64,000 bases of DNA from CAZQRP01 sp964596125 (lineage in GTDB: Bacteria; Chloroflexota; Dehalococcoidia; GIF9; UBA5629), in the NCBI GenBank assembly GCA_964596125.1, contig CAZQRP010000005.1, positions 1-64,000 of the forward strand. Direction: 5' to 3'. The translations under genes and the position numbers were made by a program. Of this stretch, positions 46,002 through 54,743 are shown in pieces; positions within the stretch are counted from its first letter, which is position 1; each line of letters opens with the position of its first letter. Below the pieces are notes generated by a model. It was given only the letters and a program-made list of their open reading frames with translations, made no database searches and had not been told where the DNA came from.

Positions 46002-46367
46002 TTTTGACTCCTTTAACTACATGCTGACATCTGTCGTTTTTTCTTGGCCACCGCTTCAGATCCCTTCTTGTTACTATATTTAAGGGGGGATGTGCTTAAA
46101 ACGGGTTCTGACTTCAATAACTAGGATAAAGTATCACTCTAATCATGTCAACAGCTACGAATATTCGAATTGACAGTCTTCGCGAAAGATAGTAACCTAA
46201 TATGTGCCAAAGAGTTTCCCAGCGTGAACCAAAATACACCAGTGTATAAGGGAAGTACAGGCTATCTACCAGGTAACTCGATCATTTTTACATATGATAT
46301 TAAAGAAAGAATGTTCAGTGCGTGGTTATAATCAACAAAGTATCAGCACCAGAAAGGACGGGGTAGT
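46002..46367. other. intergenic control region between SDR and molybdoenzyme cluster
   Basis: About 365 bp between divergent genes; no open frame of interest. It should hold both promoters. No palindrome or riboswitch-like structure was recognised by eye. Confidence 0.35.
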
Positions 46368-48605
46368 ATGAGATTACAAGAAAAAAAATGGAGATGGGAA
46401 GAGGATGGTATGACTGTCACTCGCACCACACCATGGACAGGTCCCGGCTGTCACAATAACTGCGGTCTATTGGTGTACAGCAAGGGCAACAGGATTATCA
46501 AAATAGAAGGAGATCCTGAGACACCGTTCAGTCAAGGAAAACTTTGTCCCCGATGCCTGGCTTTAAGAAAGGTTGTTCATCATCCCGACCGCCTTACTCA
46601 TCCGCTGAAGCGAGCCGGCAAAAGGGGCGAAGGTAAATGGGAACCTATAAGCTGGGACGAGGCTTACGACACCATAGTCGATAACGTTAGAAAGATTCAG
46701 AAGCAGTATGGTCCCGAAGCTATAACAGTAATGCATGGCACAGGCAGAAATGTATGGCATCTGGGAGCAAAATTGTGCTACTCAGCCTTTGGTAGCCCCA
46801 ATTTAACCAGCTTGCTCAGCGGTATGGCCTGCTATGGACCAAAGATAGTATTGGATACTTATACATTAGGCTTTTTACCCCTTCCCGACGTTTCTGAAAT
46901 GTTTGCAGATCGTTATGACAATCCAAATTGGAAAAAGCCAGAATGTATTGTTGTGTGGGGAAATAATCCGGTAGTAGCTAATGCCGATTGTGTTAAGGGA
47001 GACTGGTTTGTTGAATGCATGAAGAGAGGCTCCAAACTCATCGTAATCGATCCTCTGGTTACCTGGTTTGCATCAAGAGCTGATATCCATCTCCAGCTTC
47101 GCCCGGGAACAGACACCGCTATAGCTCTGGGGATGCTCAATGTCATCATTGAAGAAGGACTCTACGATAAAGAGTTTGTCGAGAAGTGGACAGAAGGTTT
47201 TGACCGCCTCAAGGAAAGAGTACAGGAATACCCTCCAGAAAAGGTAGCGGAAATTAGCTGGGTACCCAAAGAAAAAATAATAGCGGCAGCCAGGCTTTAT
47301 GCTACCAGTAAACCAGCAGCTATCCAATGGGGAGTTACTGTAGAACAATTTAAGACCGGCATGTCAACCGTACTCGCTATTCAGAACCTTTGGGGAGTAA
47401 CAGGAAACGTTGATGTTCCCGGTGGTAATATAGTGAGCCAGCCAGAATTTTTCTATAAAGTACCGAAGTTTACCTGGGGATTCGAAGACATATCCAAGGA
47501 GATGAGACTAAAAAGGATAGGCGCCAAAGAGTACCCTACAGTAAGTATCGCCCATCCTGATCTCCTCTATGATGTCATGGAAACCGGCAAACCGTATCCC
47601 ATTAAGATGGCATGGCTCCAGGGTACTAATCCCATTGCCTGTATCGCTATGGACCCCAGGAGGCTTCTTAAAATAATGCAGGAGAATCTGGATTTTGTTG
47701 TTGTTCTCGACCTGTTCATGACACCATCGGCTATGGCTTTTGCCGATATAGTCCTGCCAGTTGCCTCTGCGCTGGAGAGGGATAGTATCAGGGCAGAGAA
47801 TCATGGTAATTGCTGGTGGGGACCGATTAGAACTGTTAACAAGATAGTCCAGGTTGGTGAATGCAGGTCGGACGAGCAAATCCTGCTGGAGTTGGGAAAG
47901 AAACTGAATCCTGAAAAATTCCCCTGGAATAACGTAGAGGAAATGCTCGATTTTGAATTAAAAAGGGCAGGCATTACTTTTGCTCAGCTAAGGGAACAGG
48001 GCATCCCGGAATACTATCCTTTTGAGTATAAGAAATATGAGAAAGGTAAGCTGAGAAGAGATGGTAAGCCAGGATTTGAAACGGTAAGTGGTAAGTTCAT
48101 GTTTTACGTACGTCAATTTGAAGACTTAGGATATGACCCATTGCCATACTATGAAGAGCCACCCCAAAGTCCCATTAGCACACCTGAGTTAGCTCAAGAA
48201 TATCCTCTGGTACTGACTACGGGAGCCAGGTCATGGGGATTTTTCCACTCCGAACATCGTCAAATACCCGAGATGCGTGAGATACAATCTGATCCATACC
48301 TGATAATAAATACAGAAACTGCCCAGGAGCTGGGTATCAGAGATGGAGACTGGGTGTGGATAGAGAATAACTATGGTAAATGTCGTCAGCGGGCTAAGCT
48401 TACTCCCGGGCAGCATCCCAAAGTTGTCAATGCCGGACATGGGTGGTGGTACCCTGAAAAACCCGGACAAGAACCGTCACTGTTTGGTGTTTTCGACGTC
48501 AATCCCAATCAACTGCATAAACCGGGCAACATGGGTCCATCAGGGTGGTGTGCTCCGTATAAGAGTAATATTTGTAAAGTCTATAAAGCAACGGAGGAAA
48601 TATAA
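46368..48605 (+). CDS. molybdopterin (bis-MGD) oxidoreductase catalytic subunit, altered Fe-S motif
   Basis: 745-aa DMSO-reductase-family enzyme, a paralogue of the one at 1498 with the same C-terminal pattern (GHGWWYPE, ICKVYKA). The N-terminal cluster motif keeps C28-x3-C32-x27-C60, but the first Cys expected at position 25 is Gly; C63 follows C60 closely. C155 (SGMACYGPK) is the probable Mo/W ligand. No Tat signal, so cytoplasmic. AAAGGACGGGG precedes the ATG. Its TAA stop overlaps the ATG of the ferredoxin gene (TAATG), so the two are translated together, and a GltD-like flavoprotein follows. The substrate is unknown. Confidence 0.88.
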   Translation: MRLQEKKWRWEEDGMTVTRTTPWTGPGCHNNCGLLVYSKGNRIIKIEGDPETPFSQGKLCPRCLALRKVVHHPDRLTHPLKRAGKRGEGKWEPISWDEAYDTIVDNVRKIQKQYGPEAITVMHGTGRNVWHLGAKLCYSAFGSPNLTSLLSGMACYGPKIVLDTYTLGFLPLPDVSEMFADRYDNPNWKKPECIVVWGNNPVVANADCVKGDWFVECMKRGSKLIVIDPLVTWFASRADIHLQLRPGTDTAIALGMLNVIIEEGLYDKEFVEKWTEGFDRLKERVQEYPPEKVAEISWVPKEKIIAAARLYATSKPAAIQWGVTVEQFKTGMSTVLAIQNLWGVTGNVDVPGGNIVSQPEFFYKVPKFTWGFEDISKEMRLKRIGAKEYPTVSIAHPDLLYDVMETGKPYPIKMAWLQGTNPIACIAMDPRRLLKIMQENLDFVVVLDLFMTPSAMAFADIVLPVASALERDSIRAENHGNCWWGPIRTVNKIVQVGECRSDEQILLELGKKLNPEKFPWNNVEEMLDFELKRAGITFAQLREQGIPEYYPFEYKKYEKGKLRRDGKPGFETVSGKFMFYVRQFEDLGYDPLPYYEEPPQSPISTPELAQEYPLVLTTGARSWGFFHSEHRQIPEMREIQSDPYLIINTETAQELGIRDGDWVWIENNYGKCRQRAKLTPGQHPKVVNAGHGWWYPEKPGQEPSLFGVFDVNPNQLHKPGNMGPSGWCAPYKSNICKVYKATEEI

Positions 48606-48955
48606 TGTCTAGACATGGTTTGCTTATCGATTATGAGTTCTGTTTTGGTTGCCATGTATGCGAGATAGCCTGTAAGCAGGAGCACGACTTCCCTGTAGGA
48701 CTATTCGGTATTAAGGTATCCGATTCAGGACCGATAAAGATTAGTGAAGATAAGTGGTCATACAACAACGTTCCTGTTCCTACTGATTTGTGCGATCTTT
48801 GCGAGGATAGGGTAAAAAAGGGCAAACAGCCGGCATGTGTTCACCATTGCCAGGGTGGAGTTATGAAATTTGGCACAATAGATGAATTAAGCAAATTCAT
48901 GGAGTTAAGACCCAAGACAGTTCTGTTTGCACCCCGTGTGCCAGACAAAACCTGA
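48605..48955 (+). CDS. 4Fe-4S ferredoxin-type electron-transfer subunit
   Basis: 116 aa. Two cluster motifs are visible: CFGCHVCEIACKQEH near the N-terminus and CDLC...ACVHHC in the second half, the latter with the long CxxC-CxxxC spacing of DmsB/NrfC-type subunits. The protein is shorter than the usual four-cluster subunit, so it probably holds two [4Fe-4S] clusters. It starts one base inside the stop of the molybdoenzyme gene and should pass electrons to or from it. Confidence 0.85.
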   Translation: MSRHGLLIDYEFCFGCHVCEIACKQEHDFPVGLFGIKVSDSGPIKISEDKWSYNNVPVPTDLCDLCEDRVKKGKQPACVHHCQGGVMKFGTIDELSKFMELRPKTVLFAPRVPDKT

Positions 48956-49035
48956 AAAGTAAGTAATAATTAGCTTTTTGGATTGTTTAAATATAGGCGA
49001 TATTCTGAGCGTACTGATAAGGAGGCAAGAAAGAT

Positions 49036-50634
49036 ATGATAACACCAGTATCCTGTCACTTCTGTGCTAGCAGATGCGGTCTGTTATTAAATATTGAAAA
49101 TGACAGGGCAACTAAATTGACTAAAGCTCCCTGTGAAGAAAATTGCCCGGCAGGAATAGATGTTCCTCGCTATATGAGATTCATTGCTGATGATAGATTT
49201 GATGAGGCAATAGCTGTCATTAGAGAAAAGGCTCCTTTCCCGGGAGTGCTCGGCTGTGTCTGTACTCACCCCTGTGAAGCTGATTGCCGCCGCGGTGAAT
49301 CCGACGAACCTATTTCGATAAGAGCCTTAAAGTACTTCGTTGCCAAGAACGAAAGAGGGGCATGGAAAAAGGACGCGAAAGTTGCCAAACCGACCGGCAA
49401 AAAGGTTGCCGTAATTGGCTCAGGACCGGCTGGATTAACGGCCGCTTATTACCTGGCAAAGCAAGGTCATGGCGTAACCGTATTTGAGAAACTGCCGGTC
49501 ACCGGCGGTATGCTACGGGTCGGAATACCGGAATACCGGCTGCCAAGAGAAGTGCTGGACAAAGAAATCGAAGATATTAAGGAGGTGGGAGTAGAGATAA
49601 AGACCAGCAGCAACGTGGAATCATTAGACAGCTTATTTAAGCAAGGGTATGATGCACTTTTCGTTGCTGTGGGTGCTCATCGCGGTACAAAGTTGCCTCT
49701 CCCCGGCTCTGACCTTGGCGGAATTCTCGTCGGCGTTTCTTTCTTAAAAGAGGTGAACATGGGTACCAGCCCCAAAATAGGCAAAAAGGTGGTTGTACTC
49801 GGTGGCGGTAATGTTGCCTTCGACTGCGCTCGTACTGCCCTGAGATTAGGAGCCACCGACGTCACTATGGCATGTGTTGAGAGCAGAGATTGCATGCTGG
49901 CTACACCTGAAGAAATCGAACAGGGCTTATCGGAGAACATTTCCATTCATAACTCGCAGACCTTCACCAGGATTACGGGTAATGATGGACAGGTCAGCGG
50001 TGTCGAGTGTCTTGAGGTACGCTCATTTGAATTTGATAATGAAGGCAGACTCAATGTCGATGCTATCGCCGGCTCGGAGCATATTTTGCCGGCGGATACC
50101 GTTATCTTTGCCATAGGTCAGATGCCTGAATTTGAAGGAATTGGAGGACTCGACGAAATCAAGGCATCATGGCGAAACACACTGGCTGTAGATGCAATTA
50201 CTATGGCAACCGTTAAGAAGGGGGTATACGCAGGTGGTGATGCCACAACCGGCCCCGCTTCAGTGATCGAAGCAATCGCTGCTGGCAGACGCGCGGCAAC
50301 TTCGATTGATCTGTATCTCGGCGGCAGCGGGGATATCGATGAGGTACTGGCAATACCATGGGTCCTGCTTTCTCCATCCGGTGTTGGCGAAGTAGAAGGC
50401 TTTAAGAATCGTCTTCCAGTAAAGATGCTGCCAGTTGCCGAGAGAATAAAAGGTTTTGATCAAGTTGAGCTTGGTTTCGATAAAGAAAAAGCAATTGAAA
50501 ATGCAAAGCGTTGTTTATGGTGTGACATGGCAGAAGGGAATCCAGAACACCCATATAGCCTTGGCTGGTCATGCAAGAGAGGAAGAGCACATACTGCACG
50601 ATACTATCAGTTCAGTACACCAACATCTGACTAA
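49036..50634 (+). CDS. GltD-like FAD/NAD(P)H oxidoreductase with molybdoenzyme-like N-terminus
   Basis: 532 aa. Residues 1-30 (C7-x2-C10-x3-C14, then GLLLNIENDRATKL) resemble the N-terminal Fe-S segment of molybdoenzymes, such as the one at 1498. This is followed by the GltD-type Fe-S domain (CEENCPAGIDVP; CVCTHPCEADCRRG), the FAD-binding motif VAVIGSGPAGLTAAYYL, the NAD(P)H motif VVVLGGGNVAFDCARTA and GVYAGGDATTGPASVIEAIA. A C-terminal CLWCDM may add a ligand. AAGGAGG precedes the ATG. It probably feeds NAD(P)H electrons through the ferredoxin subunit to the molybdoenzyme, or the reverse. Confidence 0.87.
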   Translation: MITPVSCHFCASRCGLLLNIENDRATKLTKAPCEENCPAGIDVPRYMRFIADDRFDEAIAVIREKAPFPGVLGCVCTHPCEADCRRGESDEPISIRALKYFVAKNERGAWKKDAKVAKPTGKKVAVIGSGPAGLTAAYYLAKQGHGVTVFEKLPVTGGMLRVGIPEYRLPREVLDKEIEDIKEVGVEIKTSSNVESLDSLFKQGYDALFVAVGAHRGTKLPLPGSDLGGILVGVSFLKEVNMGTSPKIGKKVVVLGGGNVAFDCARTALRLGATDVTMACVESRDCMLATPEEIEQGLSENISIHNSQTFTRITGNDGQVSGVECLEVRSFEFDNEGRLNVDAIAGSEHILPADTVIFAIGQMPEFEGIGGLDEIKASWRNTLAVDAITMATVKKGVYAGGDATTGPASVIEAIAAGRRAATSIDLYLGGSGDIDEVLAIPWVLLSPSGVGEVEGFKNRLPVKMLPVAERIKGFDQVELGFDKEKAIENAKRCLWCDMAEGNPEHPYSLGWSCKRGRAHTARYYQFSTPTSD

Positions 50635-50994
50635 AAAGAAATTATCCAAAGACAAGAGGTAAAGCAAATAGGGCATGGCACTATCAGGTCTGCTGGTACT
50701 GCGCCATCTTTTATAAGGTAATCCATAGTTTATCAATATTGTTGTGGGTATCACCTCCACATATATCAAATAGCAAATGCAAATAGCCGACCATGTTTTG
50801 TTAAACAACCTGCATCGCCTATAGATGCTTGATTAATTAGTAGCAGCGCAGGAGGCAAACCTGATATTCCTGCAATTTCTATGTAGCTATATAGATGACA
50901 TGAGCGGCTAACCCTATATATAATAGAATGCACATGCACTTATAGGGCAACACACCTGTTACCTATGCCCTCAGCTAAGGAGGTAAAACCTTCG
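50635..50994 (+). promoter_or_regulatory. intergenic region with possible promoter at 50895-50924
   Basis: About 360 bp without a supported gene. ATGACA (50895-50900) and a perfect TATAAT (50919-50924), 18 bp apart, could drive the QueG-like gene. AAGGAGGT at 50977-50984 is the ribosome site of that gene. Confidence 0.4.
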
Positions 50995-51912
50995 ATGAAA
51001 AGATCAAATCTGGAACAGTTTCAATCAGACCCCGCACGTTTCCTGGAGACAATGATAAAGAAATTTGTCGCCAATAGTTCAAGTAACAGGCTCCCGTCTT
51101 TCGATAACGAGTCTATTTTCGATGAGCCTCTGGTCGGTTTTGCAGACGGTGACGATGCCATCTTCCAGGAATATAAAACAATAATCGGTGATTTCCATTT
51201 TACTCCCAGAGAAGCCCTGGAACTGTATATTAAAGATAAGGAAGACAGAGAGGTTAAACGGCCGACTAATGTGAGTGTGATATCATTCGTCCTCCCTATC
51301 ACTAATGAAACACGGCTCAGTTTGCGCAGAGAGTTTCAAGTTGCATCCTTAAGGTGGAATCACACTCGATGGCAAGGCGAGGACCATATCAATGAGCTAG
51401 CACAATATCTGGTATCTCTACTGGAGAAGTTTGGCTACCATGCTGTTGCACCCGGGACAGCCAGCTTCTTCGACGTAAAAAGGCTGCCCAATGGCCTAGC
51501 ATCAAACTGGTCCCAGAGACATATTGCTTACGCTGCGGGTCTGGGGACTTTCAGCCTCAGTGACGGCTTAATCACATCAAAAGGGATAGCTATGCGCTGC
51601 GGCAGTGTAGTAACTGATCTACCACTCCCTCCCACTCCCAGATTATATCAAAATCATTTAGCTAACTGTCTCTTCTATGGAGATGGATCATGCCGTCGTT
51701 GTATCGAACGCTGCCCGGCGGGTGCTATCAGTGAACAGGGACATGATAAAAACAGGTGCTCCGAGTTCATGAATGTAGAACAAAGAAATATACTCAATGA
51801 ACTGGGAAGAGGAGAAGGTTATATCGGCCGTTACGTGGGCTGCGGGCTATGTCAGACAAAAGTACCCTGCGAAGCGGGGATTCCACGGGAAGCTTCAACT
51901 GAAAACAAATAA
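50995..51912 (+). CDS. QueG-like 4Fe-4S protein (COG1600-related)
   Basis: 305 aa. The middle contains WSQRHIAYAAGLGTFSLSDG and LITSKGIAMRCGSVV, the pattern of epoxyqueuosine reductase-like proteins and the distant core of reductive dehalogenases. Two C-terminal clusters follow: CRRCIERCPAGAI...C and CGLCQTKVPC. An N-terminal 95 residues are unassigned. Start at 50995 is chosen for AAGGAGGT at the right distance; ATG 50965 lies upstream of that site. True QueG acts in tRNA queuosine synthesis with cobalamin, but nothing nearby supports that, so only family membership is claimed. Confidence 0.75.
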   Translation: MKRSNLEQFQSDPARFLETMIKKFVANSSSNRLPSFDNESIFDEPLVGFADGDDAIFQEYKTIIGDFHFTPREALELYIKDKEDREVKRPTNVSVISFVLPITNETRLSLRREFQVASLRWNHTRWQGEDHINELAQYLVSLLEKFGYHAVAPGTASFFDVKRLPNGLASNWSQRHIAYAAGLGTFSLSDGLITSKGIAMRCGSVVTDLPLPPTPRLYQNHLANCLFYGDGSCRRCIERCPAGAISEQGHDKNRCSEFMNVEQRNILNELGRGEGYIGRYVGCGLCQTKVPCEAGIPREASTENK

Positions 51913-52266
51913 CTTCAGGAAGACGGGATCGTTTTACAGCCGCTTACGTCCTGTCCCTTCACTATAATTATCCATCCACTATAAGCATATCTGCTCAAGT
52001 ATGTGTCTTCATTCACTATTTTTTTATTATCAGTTCATTAAATTGGAGCACCCGCCAGATACCTTAAAGTAATCCTGTGGTTATCTAAATTCACCTGCTA
52101 GCTGCATTTAGCCATACCCGTATATAAAAGAAGAAAGCACTAATTTAATAAACATGGTATCAGTGTCCGTGCCCCGTAATGTGCCAGTAATTAGCAATAA
52201 TACAATATACACACTTGACAAGGTCCAGTTGTTGCTGTACTTTATGCCATAAGGGCGGAGGCAGAG
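51913..52266. other. intergenic, no gene seen
   Basis: About 350 bp of AT-rich sequence before the histidine kinase. No open frame or clear terminator was recognised. Confidence 0.35.
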
Positions 52267-53922
52267 ATGCGCGGTGAAAAGAGAGCGACTCAACGAGCCG
52301 CTAAAGGTACAGGTTTAAATATAAACCTGCAGGAGGTGGCAGACGACGTTGAAGACGGGCTTCTGGTTATCGATAGTGATTACCGAATCACGTTTGCTAA
52401 CTCAGCAGTCCAAGGCGTTTTCCAGAAGAAAGTCGCATCACCAATCGGTTGTCTTTGCTATGACGTAGTTTATAGCAGGGACACTCCGTGCAGTGCGCCC
52501 CTCTGGGACTGTCCACTGGAAAAAGTGTTAGCCAGTGGTAGTGTGGCAACGGTAATTCATCCAGTCCATATCCCTGGGGCCGATAAATACCTCAAGATCA
52601 CAGCATATCCTATCCGAGATAGCCACGGTAACATCAAGGCAATAGTAGAGCTTAGAAGAGATGTTACCGCTGAAAGGGAGCTGGAGAGTCAGATTCTGAG
52701 GCGCCATCACCAGCTCTCAGCGCTGAGTCGTATCTCAAGTGCTGTAACCAAGCAACTGGACTTAGATGCAATCCTGAAAAATGCTCTGGACAATGTCCTT
52801 GAAATCATCAACGACGCTATAGGTGGCATCTTGCTCCTGGATGATACGACCGAAACGCTCTACTATCGTACTCAGCACGGACTATCAGCCAGATATGCCG
52901 AGGAAATGAGGATGCACATTGGAGAGGGGATAGCGGGGAGAGTAGCCCAAACAGGTGAGCCCATGCTGCTACCGGATATCTCCAAAGACCCGCGGACCGT
53001 CCGCCCTGACTTGATAAGCGCAGAGGGTCTTAAAGGATTCGTCAGTATCCCCCTGAAATCAAGGGATAAGGTTGTAGGTGTAATGAATATCGCCAGCACA
53101 ATAGCGGGACGGTTCGGCGCAGATGATATGTCCCTGCTGAACTCCATCGGCGACTATCTTGGCACCGCTATCGAGCAGGCAAAACTATACTCACGACTGG
53201 CAAGGGAAGGCGAAAGATATCGGGCACTACTACAACATACTCTGACCGCCCAGGAGGAGGAACGGAAAAGAATTGCCCGTGAACTGCATGATGAAACAAG
53301 CCAGGCACTCACCAGCTTAACGCTCAGCCTTCAGGCAATTATACAAATGACGGAGATGAAAGGTATTGAAGATAGCGAGCTGATGGAGAAGCTTAAAACA
53401 ACACATTCTCATGCAGTTCGTGCCGGAAATGAGATAGTAAGGCTCATGAAAGAACTCCGTCCCACCCTGTTAGACGAGCTTGGAATGCCTGCTGCAATCC
53501 ACCGCTATGCTAAGGACAGCCTTCAAGCTAAGGGCATCAATGTATCCGCCGAATTCGCAGGCACTGATGACCGTCTTCCGCCGGAAATCGAAGTGACCCT
53601 CTTCCGTGTCGCTCAGGGAGTCATAGGCAACATTTTGGAGCACTCAGGAGCGAAGAACGCCTCCATCAAACTAGAGCGCAATGCCAATGAATGTCGATTG
53701 CGCATTGAGGATGACGGCTGCGGCTTCGATGTCAGCAAGCTGACACAGGTCGATCCAAGGGGACGTGGTGCTGGCTTATTCACCATGAAAGAGAGGATAA
53801 GGCTGGTAGATGGTGTCTGCCACATCGAGTCCCGGCCAAGACAAGGCACCAAGATTGAAGTTAAAATTCCACTGGCGAGGGATATCTCAGATGAGAACTA
53901 TAAGGGTGATGATAGTCGATGA
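52267..53922 (+). CDS. PAS-GAF sensor histidine kinase (NarX/LuxR-type)
   Basis: 551 aa, soluble. An N-terminal PAS domain (about 20-135) contains four Cys (C62, C64, C75, C82) in GCLCYDVVYSRDTPC...DCPL, a possible metal or redox site. A GAF domain follows (about 160-305, IGEGIAGRVAQTGEP). The HisKA_3 dimerisation domain has the phospho-acceptor H341 in ERKRIARELHDETSQAL, and the HATPase has the G box DDGCGFD. No transmembrane segment, so it should sense an internal signal such as redox state. It overlaps its response regulator by 32 bp. Confidence 0.92.
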   Translation: MRGEKRATQRAAKGTGLNINLQEVADDVEDGLLVIDSDYRITFANSAVQGVFQKKVASPIGCLCYDVVYSRDTPCSAPLWDCPLEKVLASGSVATVIHPVHIPGADKYLKITAYPIRDSHGNIKAIVELRRDVTAERELESQILRRHHQLSALSRISSAVTKQLDLDAILKNALDNVLEIINDAIGGILLLDDTTETLYYRTQHGLSARYAEEMRMHIGEGIAGRVAQTGEPMLLPDISKDPRTVRPDLISAEGLKGFVSIPLKSRDKVVGVMNIASTIAGRFGADDMSLLNSIGDYLGTAIEQAKLYSRLAREGERYRALLQHTLTAQEEERKRIARELHDETSQALTSLTLSLQAIIQMTEMKGIEDSELMEKLKTTHSHAVRAGNEIVRLMKELRPTLLDELGMPAAIHRYAKDSLQAKGINVSAEFAGTDDRLPPEIEVTLFRVAQGVIGNILEHSGAKNASIKLERNANECRLRIEDDGCGFDVSKLTQVDPRGRGAGLFTMKERIRLVDGVCHIESRPRQGTKIEVKIPLARDISDENYKGDDSR

Positions 53923-54544
53923 CCATACACTTGTGCGAGATGGAATCCGTGCGCTGCTGGCTCTGTCTCCAGATATAGAAGTAGTTGGTGAAGCATCAAA
54001 TGGCAGGGAAGCTGTGGGTAAAGTAAGACAGCTTGCTCCAGACGTGATTCTTATGGACCTGGCAATGCCTATTATGAGCGGACTGGATGCAACGCGCAGA
54101 ATACGCAGGGAATTTCCGGGAACCAAAGTCCTGGCACTAACCCAGTATGACGATAGCGACTATGTTGTCCCTATTATTGAGGCAGGGGCTCGCGGCTTCG
54201 TTACTAAAATGGCAGCATTTTCAGAGCTTGCTTCAGCTATTCAGGCGGTCTACAGGGGTGAAGCGTATCTCTCCCCCTCAGCAGCATCAGCCCTTGTCCA
54301 GGAATGCCAGCAAAAAAATACCTCAGATGGGGAAAAGGACCCTTATAAGCAGTTAACCGATAGAGAGAAGGAAGTGCTTACGCTGGTAGCTGATGGACAT
54401 ACCGCCCGGGAAATAGCCGATATACTGGTCGTCAGCCCCAAGACCGTGGAATGGTACAAAACAAGCCTAATGAACAAATTGAACATCCACAGTAAAACAG
54501 ACCTCATTAAATTTGCTATACGTAAGTCACTAATAAGCCTGTAA
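53891..54544 (+). CDS. NarL/FixJ-family response regulator
   Basis: 217 aa from ATG 53891, with GAGGG upstream; a longer frame from 53810 lies inside the kinase and has no support. The receiver domain has the acidic pair D10/D11, phospho-acceptor D56 (VILMDLAMP) and a conserved Lys (FVTKM). The LuxR-type HTH is LTDREKEVLTLVADGHTARE followed by IADILVVSPKTVEWYKTSLM. Cognate to the overlapping kinase. The GltD-MvhD/metV/metF operon starts 200 bp downstream and is a likely target. Confidence 0.93.
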   Translation: MRTIRVMIVDDHTLVRDGIRALLALSPDIEVVGEASNGREAVGKVRQLAPDVILMDLAMPIMSGLDATRRIRREFPGTKVLALTQYDDSDYVVPIIEAGARGFVTKMAAFSELASAIQAVYRGEAYLSPSAASALVQECQQKNTSDGEKDPYKQLTDREKEVLTLVADGHTAREIADILVVSPKTVEWYKTSLMNKLNIHSKTDLIKFAIRKSLISL

Positions 54545-54743
54545 TGGCCTGGCTTATACTCGCCATAGTTCCTCACTTAGAATCTCATAATTAGTAATTT
54601 TCCTGTTGGCAAACCAGGGTATTTCCCAGTTAAAAACTCGTAAACAAAGCGCTGCCCCTCCTAGAGATTCCCCATTGTCTTACCGTAACTAGCAGGTACA
54701 ATAATCAGTAGCACTGTCATTATTCCTCATGAAGGGGTGTCTC

